Origin: JBAUHN01 sp049680295 | GTDB taxonomy: Bacteria; Pseudomonadota; Alphaproteobacteria; Rhodobacterales; Rhodobacteraceae | Direction: 5' to 3' | Length of the DNA stretch: 6,541 nt | NCBI GenBank assembly: GCA_049680295.1 | Contig: JBAUHN010000315.1 | Span: 1 to 6,541, forward strand | Part shown: positions 1 to 4,995 of the stretch, piece after piece | Numbering within the stretch: position 1 is the stretch's first letter | Layout of the letters: every line of letters starts with the position of its first letter | The notes under the pieces: generated by a model | Told to the model about the DNA's origin: nothing | Databases searched by the model: none | What the model saw: only the letters and a program-made list of their open reading frames with translations | Position numbers and translations under genes: made by a program

Positions 1-62
1 GATGCGATCCAGCCGGTGATTGCGTCGTCGTCAGTGCGGGTGATTTTTCCGTCGATTGCCAT
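1..62 (-). CDS. N-terminal fragment of a small minus-strand protein (possibly DUF736-like)
   Basis: The gene starts at ATG 62-60 and runs off the left edge, so only 20 codons are visible (MAIDGKITRTDDDAITGWIA). The start is well supported: AAGGAG lies at 75-70 on the minus strand, 7 nt upstream. The opening resembles small accessory proteins of the DUF736 type, which begin with a short beta-rich stretch (I-G-x-I/F-T-x-T-x-x-x-x-x-G), but 20 residues cannot settle the family. Its leader (CATCGAAAC followed by the ribosome site) is nearly the same as that of the plus-strand gene at 5586, which suggests common origin or co-regulation. Confidence is high that a gene starts here and low for its identity. 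Confidence 0.72.
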   Translation of the reverse strand, partial: MAIDGKITRTDDDAITGWIA

Positions 63-81
63 TGGTCTTCTCCTTTGTTTC

Positions 82-278
82 GATGGGGATAAACAAGAAG
101 GGAGCGAATGAAGGATGCAGGTGGAAAAACGGAAGGTTCGCCCGAAGGGTGAAAGCCGAGCCGAAGGCGGTTTTTCTGCTTGCTGAAGCTCAAAAGGATC
201 TCGTGATCTGAGCCGCAGGCGGAGATCTTCGAAGACGAGCTGAAGGAACATTCTTCAGGCGTTCCCTTCATCCCCATC
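82..278. repeat. Mirrored leader sequences in a divergent intergenic region
   Basis: The 63-303 stretch has no convincing gene of its own. Its two ends are inverted copies: GATGGGGAT (82-90) plus GAAGGGAGC (97-105) on one side, and the complementary TTCCCTTC (262-269) plus ATCCCCATC (270-278) on the other. On each side an A-rich stretch and a purine-rich ribosome-site-like sequence follow outward. The middle holds a 6-bp hairpin (CTGAAG 240-245 / CTTCAG 253-258) and GATCTC 198-203 / GAGATC 222-227. The layout looks like two divergent leaders of common origin. No clear sigma70 promoter was identified. Confidence 0.5.
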
Positions 279-303
279 AAAAGAGAAACGAAGGGGGTGA
301 CCG

Positions 304-483
304 GTGGTGATCGACCAAATCACTCTGACGACATTTCGCAATTATAGGTGGTCGCCAGAGCGGCTTCCTTTTGTGGATATCCATCTCACGCACCCGCAGA
401 GCCAAGGACGAGCGCCTGGACGGATCAGCACGCGAGTCCCCTCGATTCCGCATCGCTTCAAAGGATCGGCAGGGCAGACCTGA
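304..483 (+). CDS. Doubtful 59-residue ORF behind the mirrored leader
   Basis: A GTG at 304 opens a frame of 59 codons that ends at TGA 481-483. It is preceded by AAGGGGG (291-297) at a 6-nt spacing and by the leader motif CATCAAAAG (275-283), which mirrors the leader of the minus-strand gene at 62. The product begins VVIDQITLTTFRNYRWSPER, and its second half is rich in Arg, Pro and Ser. No family is recognised and there is no hydrophobic segment. A plus-strand frame at 348-560 and a minus-strand frame at 513-277 overlap it and lack ribosome sites. It may be a decayed remnant of a gene that once used this leader, or chance. Confidence 0.22.
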   Translation: MVIDQITLTTFRNYRWSPERLPFVDIHLTHPQSQGRAPGRISTRVPSIPHRFKGSAGQT

Positions 484-497
484 CACGGGCACGCTCC

Positions 498-526
498 TTG
501 GAACTAAGGTCACAAACGGCCATACT
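498..526 (+). promoter_or_regulatory. Possible sigma70-type promoter for the nuclease gene
   Basis: TTGGAA (498-503) and CATACT (521-526) are separated by exactly 17 bp, and each matches the -35 and -10 consensus at 4 of 6 positions. The site is about 55 bp upstream of the nuclease start, leaving a short leader that contains AAGGAGGT (559-566). The match is weak and rests on pattern alone. Confidence 0.3.
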
Positions 527-579
527 GAACGCGCGAAAACCTGTCAGTGAAGACCCCTAAGGAGGTCCGTGATCCTGCC

Positions 580-1077
580 ATGCTAAGACGGCCGAGAAAG
601 AGACCAAACCGTTTCCCGCCATGGAAAAGGCGGCGGATGCCACGCGGGGCGCTGCTTCCTGTCGCGCTGCTCATCCTTCTCGGGCTGTGGCTTTATGATC
701 CTGACACGTTCACTCAAGCGACAGCGCGGGTGCAAACCTCCACGGTGGAAAGCGTCAATCCAAGCCGCATGACGGTCATAGACGGGGATACGGTGCGTCT
801 GGCCGGTGAAACCATCCGCTTGGTGGGCTTTGACACACCGGAAACTTTCCGCGCCCAATGCGCGGCGGAACGGGCGCCGGGCGATGCGGCGACGCAACGG
901 CTGCGCGAGTTATTGGTTCAGGCGTGATCGGCACGATTGGCCTACCTGCCGCGCCGCGACCAATACGGGCGCGATCTGGCGCGGCTCATGCTCGATGGCC
1001 GGGACGTGGCTGATCTCATGATCGCGGAAGGGCTGGCCCGGCGCTATAGCGGCGGACAGCGCCGGTCGTGGTGTTAG
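580..1077 (+). pseudogene. Membrane-anchored thermonuclease (SNase-like) interrupted by an in-frame TGA
   Basis: Read through its single stop, this encodes 165 residues: a basic N-terminus, a hydrophobic anchor (about 24-39, ALLPVALLILLGLWLY), a linker, then a staphylococcal-nuclease-like OB-fold domain (about 63-156). Catalytic-type residues are visible: D68 and D70 in VIDGDTVRL, R80 in IRLVGFDTPE, D85 and E88, and R131 in DQYGRDLA, which matches Arg87 of staphylococcal nuclease. TGA at 925-927 (codon 116) falls between LRELLVQA and SARLAYLPRRDQYGRD. Both halves are in the same frame, so one substitution (for example GGA to TGA) explains it. The terminated 115-residue product would lack R131 and half of the fold. 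I chose ATG 580 over GTG 547 because AAGGAGGT (559-566) lies upstream of 580, although its 13-nt spacing is long. The family cuts DNA or RNA in a calcium-dependent way; the anchor implies periplasmic or membrane location. The gene converges on the toxin-antitoxin unit. Confidence 0.82.
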
Positions 1078-1110
1078 TTGGCCGGGGAGGTGTTCTCTCT
1101 CATTCCGGTT

Positions 1111-1305
1111 CTACACTGCGTGGATTGAAGGGTAAGGACGTGCCAGCCCGTAGCGGGTGCCGTCCTGCTCGAAAAATCCATGAAAGCCCAAGAACCATGC
1201 GCGGTGCAGATCGGTCCCGGCCACAATCCGTCGGGCCCACCGGGGCAGGGTGTGGCCGATGTAGCCCCAAAGATAAACGCGTTGAAGGACAGCATTAGTC
1301 ATCAT
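1111..1305 (-). CDS. Unassigned 64-residue protein coupled to the PemK toxin gene
   Basis: This frame starts at ATG 1305-1303, inside the last codons of the toxin gene, through an ATGATGACTAA overlap in which the toxin stop (TAA) lies within the new reading frame. That geometry implies translational coupling, and there is no strong ribosome site of its own. The product opens MMTNAVLQRVYLWGYIGHTL and is rich in aromatics and Arg/His (6 Trp or Tyr and 7 Arg in 64 residues), with motifs PRWARR and GFHGFFEQDG. No signal peptide, clear membrane segment or known domain was recognised. As third gene of a Phd/PemK unit it could be an accessory or modulator of the pair, or a passenger. It ends 33 bp from the end of the convergent nuclease gene, with no obvious terminator in the gap. 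Confidence 0.6.
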   Translation of the reverse strand: MMTNAVLQRVYLWGYIGHTLPRWARRIVAGTDLHRAWFLGFHGFFEQDGTRYGLARPYPSIHAV

Positions 1306-1714
1306 GGCGCTTCACAATGTCCAACTGACCCTTTTTCGCGACCTCGATCAGCACATCGAGCACTCTGTGTATGAAGGGCATACTGAACGCGCCGCAGTAC
1401 CCGTTAGGATCAATGTAGAAGGATGTTTCAAGAAACTCGTGATTGTATTCATCCGCCATCACCCAAAGCGGCAGATCGGATGCAAGGCCCGCACGCCGCC
1501 GTTCGATTTGTGGAATCTCGATGGCTACCCTGTCTTCTTGGGGTCTTTTGCTGGTGATCGGAAGCCAGAACAGATTGGTGCGACCGCTCTTGTCCACAAA
1601 TGTGGTGACAAGCGCCGTCGGGCGGCTTTTCCGGGCGTTCTCTTGCCCGGATTCATGCTCGCGATGCCAGAGATAGTCATAGTGCCAGACATCGCCTTTC
1701 TCCGGGCGTTTCAT
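1295..1714 (-). CDS. PemK/MazF-family toxin of a type II toxin-antitoxin system
   Basis: The 139-residue product has the layout of PemK/MazF growth inhibitors, which usually act as ribosome-dependent or free mRNA endonucleases. Visible features are the opening KGDVWHYDYLW (residues 6-16), the R31-P32 pair in KSRPTALVT that matches the RPALVVS strand of the family, the strand WLPITSK (50-56), and a helical C-terminus (about 112-139). It is longer than classic MazF (about 110 residues), because of an insertion around residues 57-80 and a longer tail. Its ATG (1714-1712) overlaps the stop of the antitoxin gene as ATGA, so toxin translation depends on antitoxin translation. The 64-residue gene downstream overlaps its end. 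Family assignment is firm; the cleavage sequence cannot be predicted. Confidence 0.87.
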   Translation of the reverse strand: MKRPEKGDVWHYDYLWHREHESGQENARKSRPTALVTTFVDKSGRTNLFWLPITSKRPQEDRVAIEIPQIERRRAGLASDLPLWVMADEYNHEFLETSFYIDPNGYCGAFSMPFIHRVLDVLIEVAKKGQLDIVKRHDD

Positions 1715-1956
1715 TCGTCAGCGGCTCCCTCGCTGCCTGCTCGACTCGCTTCCAGCATTGCCAGATGCTCCGCGGGCATATCTGCCGCCGAAAAAGCGCG
1801 TCGCTCGTCTTTCTGAAACCGTTGTTCGTAGTCATGAATGCTCATCAGAACGTAACGAGGTTTTTTGTGTTTGGTGATGGCGATGGGTTCTTGGCTGGCC
1901 GCGTCCAGCACATCGCCGAGGGTCTGTTTCAGGTCTGTAGATGGGAAAGAACGCAT
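1711..1956 (-). CDS. Phd/YefM-family antitoxin
   Basis: The 81-residue product matches Phd/YefM antitoxins. Residues about 1-48 form the DNA-binding dimer domain, with signature stretches DLKQTLGDVLDAA (8-20), EPIAITKHKKPRYVLMS (23-39) and the YEQRF helix start (43-47). The acidic, Ala-rich tail (about 52-81) would be disordered until it binds and blocks the toxin. It is the first gene of the unit, preceded by AAAGGAG with good spacing, and the usual autoregulatory role fits the repeats just upstream (1970-2003). Pairing a Phd-type antitoxin with a PemK/MazF toxin is a shuffled combination, since Phd more often partners Doc and YefM partners YoeB. Confidence 0.88.
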   Translation of the reverse strand: MRSFPSTDLKQTLGDVLDAASQEPIAITKHKKPRYVLMSIHDYEQRFQKDERRAFSAADMPAEHLAMLEASRAGSEGAADE

Positions 1957-1969
1957 GAATATCTCCTTT

Positions 1970-2003
1970 CGTCCAAAATAGACAAAACGGACGTAATAGA
2001 CAA
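1970..2003 (-). promoter_or_regulatory. Promoter and probable operator of the toxin-antitoxin operon
   Basis: Read on the minus strand, TTGTCT (2003-1998) is the -35 box and TATTTT (1980-1975) the -10 box, exactly 17 bp apart. The same region holds a direct repeat, TTGTCTATT, at 2003-1995 and 1985-1977 (period 18 bp), and an inverted pair CGTCC/GGACG (1970-1974 and 1989-1993). Repeats laid over the promoter are what an autorepressing Phd dimer would bind. The ATG of the antitoxin lies about 20 bp downstream of the -10 box, after AAAGGAG. The promoter call is good; operator function is inferred. Confidence 0.65.
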
Positions 2004-2024
2004 GGTCGGAATCTCATTTTCTCG

Positions 2025-2058
2025 AAAAAAGACCCCGCCGCATGATGCGAACGGGGTC
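2025..2058 (-). terminator. Intrinsic terminator of the parB operon
   Basis: On the minus strand a 7-bp GC stem, GACCCCG (2058-2052) with CGGGGTC (2037-2031), encloses a loop that can pair internally (CGCAT/ATGCG). Six T residues follow directly (2030-2025). It lies 60 bp after the stop of the zinc-ribbon gene and about 20 bp before the toxin-antitoxin promoter, separating the two minus-strand transcription units. Confidence 0.85.
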
Positions 2059-2120
2059 AAGTTGATCCTCACCACAAGGATACGAAAATTGTCAGTCTGT
2101 GCGGTATTTGGTGAACTGCG

Positions 2121-2399
2121 TCAGGGAAACAGCTCTAACTGGACGCCCGTCGCGCGTTCCAGGCGATTGCGTTCGACGCGTCCGGTGGGGTCGATGACCC
2201 AGTCTTTGCCGACGCGCTCGATGCTGGCATCCTCACCATGTTGTGCGACAAACAGGCAATCGGCGGCGATGCGGCGGGCCTTGTGCAGTTCGGATGCACT
2301 GTGGCCGCTCGGTCGGCGACACCAGACGCCGGGGGCTTTGCCGCATTCGGGACACCGGACGGCCAAGACGGGGTGCTTGTGGGCTGTGAAGTCAGGCAT
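2121..2399 (-). CDS. Small zinc-ribbon protein of the phage/plasmid zinc-binding type
   Basis: The 92-residue product has a probable zinc site near its N-terminus: C16-x2-C19-x7-C27 followed by H39, within the pattern CPECG-KAPGVWC-RRPSGH-LHKAR. Similar C-P-x-C...G-x-x-C-x-x-PSG...H-x-x-R motifs occur in short zinc-binding proteins of phages and plasmids, whose function is unknown. The remainder (about 44-92) is charged and ends LELFP. The start is supported by AGGAGG (2411-2406) at 6-nt spacing. It is the last gene of the parB unit, 52 bp after parB. An intrinsic terminator follows. A role in nucleic-acid binding is only a guess. Confidence 0.8.
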   Translation of the reverse strand: MPDFTAHKHPVLAVRCPECGKAPGVWCRRPSGHSASELHKARRIAADCLFVAQHGEDASIERVGKDWVIDPTGRVERNRLERATGVQLELFP

Positions 2400-2422
2400 G
2401 GGCGTCCTCCTGTCGGGTATGG

Positions 2423-2444
2423 GGCAGGGCGTGAACGCCCTGCC
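2423..2444 (-). other. Perfect intercistronic hairpin between parB and the zinc-ribbon gene
   Basis: A perfect 9-bp GC stem (GGCAGGGCG 2423-2431 with CGCCCTGCC 2436-2444) closes a 4-nt loop. It starts 7 bp after the parB stop and has no T-tract, so it is more likely an mRNA-stabilising or processing element than a full terminator. Some termination cannot be excluded. Confidence 0.65.
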
Positions 2445-2451
2445 GCTGTTC

Positions 2452-4302
2452 TCATTCCATGCCTTCGGGCAACCACGCGTCGATCCGGGCCACTTGCGCC
2501 TCGGTCACGCCAAGGGCGCTGCGCAGGTCGGATTGCATAAACAACGCCTCCAGCTTCGCGGCCTTCTCGCCCTTTTTCAGCTTGGCGAAGGTGGTGACGG
2601 TGGGGTGATCTTCCGCCAGTTCCAGAAGATCACGCCAAATCTCCACCATGTAGGGACCGCCCACGCGACTGAAAAAGTTTGCCGCTGTCGGCGTCCAGAC
2701 CTCGCGAGTGTTGGTTTTCGTCGTTTTTGCGACCAGCGCTTGCAGCTTCTCGTCTCCGCCCTTGAATTGGGCGGCAAGGAACCGCACTAACTCGCCGCGC
2801 ACGTGCTCTGCGCCTTTTTTACGGAACGCACGGAAAGACGCGCCAATGTCCTTGGCATCCATCATGTTGCGCGGCGGGTTGGTCGTCAGCCGTTCGTCCA
2901 GCGTGTAGCCTTCGGCCTCTGTAGAGGGCCAATTTGGCACTTCGGTGGTCGTGATCCCGAACGGGTCATTCCAATACAGGTGGTGGCTCAACTGATAGGC
3001 CAAGAGGTCGATGAGAAGGTCAGGATCGCGCAAAGCCGCGTGCTGGTGCGCTCCCTTGGTGACGCGGTACAGGTCATCGCGCAGCTTTTGCGAGATAGGC
3101 GACTTCGGACCATCGCTGCCGCTGTTGCTGTGCATCGACTTACGCAGGACACCGGCCTCAATCGCGGCCTTCTTGTCGTCGGGCTTAACCAGTGCGCCGC
3201 TGACCGATTGCACCCCATTGCCATCAACATAGACGTAGAGGCCCGCATGGGCGCGCTGTTCGTCGGTGTATTCCCCGTCGATGATCGCTTGCAGTGCAGC
3301 CAATTCAGCCTCGCCTGTCGCGTCCAGCACATCGCTATTTGCCAGTTCGGCCAATGCGTCATAGCGCTCTGCTTCTTCCTCGGACAACTGGCCTTCTTCG
3401 GCATAGACCCGGCCAAACTTGTCTAGCCCCATATCGTAGTGACAAAGGTAATGGTCGTGGATGGCTTCAACCCATTTCCAGCCTTCGGCCTGCACTGTCT
3501 CGATGGCCTCGGTCAGCTTGGCCTCAAAGAGATCGTCCAGCAAAGCCACATCATCAAAGAACGTCTGATCTTGGAACAGATCGGCAGTCTTGCGGCCTCC
3601 GGCCTCGTCATAGCCTGCCTCGGTGACATAGATCACGCGACGGTCACTGCTGCGCACGGAATCCGGTTTGAGAGCCTGCTTGATCTGGTGATCGCTGTAA
3701 CTGCCACCCCGCGCCCGTTCCAGCACGTCAAGCGTGACTTTCATATCCGTGCTGACGGTGAAGGCGGCGGCATTGGACAGACTGATTTCATTGGCTGCGA
3801 GCGCGTCCAGAACCGGATCGGGCAGGTGCGCCAGAGCGAGGCGGCGATAGACGTGCTTTTCATTGACCGCGAAGGCGCGGGCGATGGCTCCGACGGTGCC
3901 GCCTTTGGCTTCCATCTTGCCATAGGCGCGGATTTCCTCGGCGGGGTGCAGATCGCGGCGGGCCACATTCTCCATATTCGCCCATGCCTCGGCGGTTTCC
4001 GCGTCGGGGGCCAGCATGACCATCGGGTTTGCCAGTTCGGGGTGCGTTTTGGCCAGATCGGAGTGCTTTGCGTCCAGATATTTCAGGGCACGCAACCGGC
4101 GTCCGCCTGCCACAATCTCGGCGGTGTCTTTCTTGCCCGCCAGCCCTGCGATGGACTGGATCATGCCAGCGCTATAGAGGCTTTCGGCCAGTTCAATCAC
4201 GTCCGCTTCCGGCACGTCTTGGCGTGGGTTCATGGGGGACAGGGACAGCTTTGCGAGGGGAAAGCGGGCCTCTGTCGCGATGATTTTGGTTTGCTTCGTC
4301 AT
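2452..4302 (-). CDS. Long ParB/Spo0J-family DNA-binding protein without a ParA partner
   Basis: The product is 616 residues. Residues about 10-115 form the ParB/sulfiredoxin-like domain: MNPRQD (24-29), the helix ending SAGMIQS (44-50), then GGRRLRAL (66-73), which corresponds to the nucleotide-binding GERR box with Gly in place of Glu. The linker ENVARRDLHPAEE (111-123) leads into a helix-turn-helix (about 130-165, including IARAFAVNEKHVYRRLALAHLP). The remaining 450 residues are not part of classic ParB: charged helical segments and a conserved-looking tail with WTPTAANFF, KLKKGEKAAKLEALF and WLPEGME. I chose ATG 4302, with AAGGA 8 nt upstream, over an open extension reaching 4386 that would have to read through the 4344-4367 hairpin. 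The usual ParB is about 300 residues and is paired with ParA; no parA is in the window. Such long proteins are common on alphaproteobacterial plasmids and islands, where they may load onto DNA or act as regulators rather than segregate replicons. Confidence 0.88.
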   Translation of the reverse strand: MTKQTKIIATEARFPLAKLSLSPMNPRQDVPEADVIELAESLYSAGMIQSIAGLAGKKDTAEIVAGGRRLRALKYLDAKHSDLAKTHPELANPMVMLAPDAETAEAWANMENVARRDLHPAEEIRAYGKMEAKGGTVGAIARAFAVNEKHVYRRLALAHLPDPVLDALAANEISLSNAAAFTVSTDMKVTLDVLERARGGSYSDHQIKQALKPDSVRSSDRRVIYVTEAGYDEAGGRKTADLFQDQTFFDDVALLDDLFEAKLTEAIETVQAEGWKWVEAIHDHYLCHYDMGLDKFGRVYAEEGQLSEEEAERYDALAELANSDVLDATGEAELAALQAIIDGEYTDEQRAHAGLYVYVDGNGVQSVSGALVKPDDKKAAIEAGVLRKSMHSNSGSDGPKSPISQKLRDDLYRVTKGAHQHAALRDPDLLIDLLAYQLSHHLYWNDPFGITTTEVPNWPSTEAEGYTLDERLTTNPPRNMMDAKDIGASFRAFRKKGAEHVRGELVRFLAAQFKGGDEKLQALVAKTTKTNTREVWTPTAANFFSRVGGPYMVEIWRDLLELAEDHPTVTTFAKLKKGEKAAKLEALFMQSDLRSALGVTEAQVARIDAWLPEGME

Positions 4303-4343
4303 TTGGACATTCCTTGTTTTGTGGTGTTGATTTTGGTAGGGAT

Positions 4344-4384
4344 GCCTCACCCCTGACGGGGTGAGGCCAGGCCGCTTAGGCGGC
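4344..4384 (-). other. Tandem hairpins between the 54-residue gene and parB
   Basis: A perfect 10-bp stem with a 4-nt loop (GCCTCACCCC 4344-4353, GGGGTGAGGC 4358-4367) is followed on the plus strand by a 5-bp stem with a 4-nt loop (GCCGC 4371-4375, GCGGC 4380-4384). There is no T-tract on either side. In the minus-strand transcript they fall between the stop of the 54-residue gene and the parB ribosome site. They could stabilise mRNA ends, mark processing or partly attenuate parB. Confidence 0.65.
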
Positions 4385-4394
4385 ATTCACTGGT

Positions 4395-4559
4395 TCACTC
4401 GAACCGATGGCGGTCACCGCCAAATTGTTTCAGAAAGGCGAGGCCGTTCGCGTGCTTGCTCGGACCAATGGCGCAAGCTCGCTCACTGGCGGAGAGACCT
4501 CCCTTTCTCACAAGCGCGATAGCTTCGCGTTTGCGCTGTTCGATTACTGCTCTGGTCAT
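4395..4559 (-). CDS. Hypothetical 54-residue basic protein
   Basis: ATG 4559-4557 follows a strong AAAGGAGGTG ribosome site at normal spacing, which makes this a credible gene despite its size. An in-frame extension upstream to 4601 has no such support. The product begins MTRAVIEQRKREAIALVRKG, then has SASERACAIGPSKHANGLAF and a charged tail ending RHRFE. The middle (about 10-44) is compatible with a helix-turn-helix (A-x-x-L-x-x-x-G-x-S-x-x-E-x-A), but it is too short to assign. It lies between the DUF3768 gene and parB, flanked on both sides by hairpins, so it probably belongs to the same transcript. Function is unknown. Confidence 0.62.
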   Translation of the reverse strand: MTRAVIEQRKREAIALVRKGGLSASERACAIGPSKHANGLAFLKQFGGDRHRFE

Positions 4560-4586
4560 GTGTTCACCTCCTTTCGGGCGCAGGCA

Positions 4587-4615
4587 GCGCCTATGGCGCA
4601 CCCCTTTGCGGGATG
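4587..4615 (-). other. Tandem hairpins between the DUF3768 gene and the 54-residue gene
   Basis: Two small stems sit side by side: GCGCC/GGCGC (4587-4591 and 4595-4599, 3-nt loop), and on the minus strand CATCCC/GGGGTG (4615-4610 and 4604-4599, 5-nt loop, one G-U pair). They share base 4599, so full pairing of both at once would lose one pair. They fill the 63-bp gap between the two genes and resemble the pair at 4344-4384 in position. Confidence 0.45.
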
Positions 4616-4622
4616 GCCAATC

Positions 4623-4982
4623 TCAGTAGTCACTTGGGAAAAGGATCGTCAGAACGCGGCGCGTCTCTGCGAGCGATGCAGGATGCAGCGAACCGCCCTC
4701 ATAGGCGCGGTCGTACAGGTCGATTTTCCACCAGACCTTTTTGCCGAACACGTCCATGAACCCCATTTCGTGGGTTCCAAACGGGTCGTTTTCTTCTGTG
4801 AAATCGTCATATGCCGCGACGGCGGCAATGCAGGTCAGGACAAAATCCATCCCCTCGGCGTCAATGGCTTGGGTCCAGACCCATTTCCCTTGACCTCCGC
4901 CAGCCTGTTCTTTGCGAAAGGCATCGTTTTGTTCAGCAATGCGGGCACACTCCCGCGTCCGGTCTTCATCCGTATCAGCCAT
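4623..4982 (-). CDS. DUF3768 family protein
   Basis: The 119-residue product matches DUF3768, a family of small proteins of unknown function common on alphaproteobacterial plasmids and islands. Signature stretches are RIAEQNDAFRK near residue 15, the core DFTEENDPFGTHEMGFMDV (about 60-78), KVWWKIDLYDRAYEGGSLHP (about 82-101) and the end TRRVLTILFPSDY, all in the order seen in the family. Two adjacent ATGs are possible. The second (4982) lies 6 nt from AAGGAGG (4995-4989), while the first (4985) is only 3 nt away, so the second is preferred. It is the first gene of the minus-strand unit that continues into parB. No catalytic motif is evident. Confidence 0.9.
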   Translation of the reverse strand: MADTDEDRTRECARIAEQNDAFRKEQAGGGQGKWVWTQAIDAEGMDFVLTCIAAVAAYDDFTEENDPFGTHEMGFMDVFGKKVWWKIDLYDRAYEGGSLHPASLAETRRVLTILFPSDY

Positions 4983-4995
4983 CATTGGCCTCCTT

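Noticed and set aside
521..534. 14-bp direct repeat CATACTGAACGCGC at 521-534 and 1379-1392 as a sign of a second toxin-gene remnant
   Set aside because: Beyond about 17 bp the flanks do not match, and translating the 521 copy in the toxin frame recovers only AFSM. A chance match is the simplest reading.
904..940. A frameshift in the nuclease gene
   Set aside because: Codon counting shows the two halves are in the same phase; the break is a single TGA at 925-927, not an insertion or deletion.
1765..2790. Plus-strand open frame of 341 codons
   Set aside because: It lies antisense to the Phd gene, its promoter, the terminator, the zinc-ribbon gene and the end of parB, all better supported. 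It has no ribosome site or recognisable domain.
3439..4356. Plus-strand open frame of 305 codons
   Set aside because: It is antisense to parB. Long shadow frames are expected opposite GC-rich genes, and no ribosome site or family match is visible.
4344..4367. Intrinsic terminator before parB
   Set aside because: The stem is perfect but has no T-tract, and a good ribosome site and gene follow, so it is listed as an intercistronic hairpin instead.
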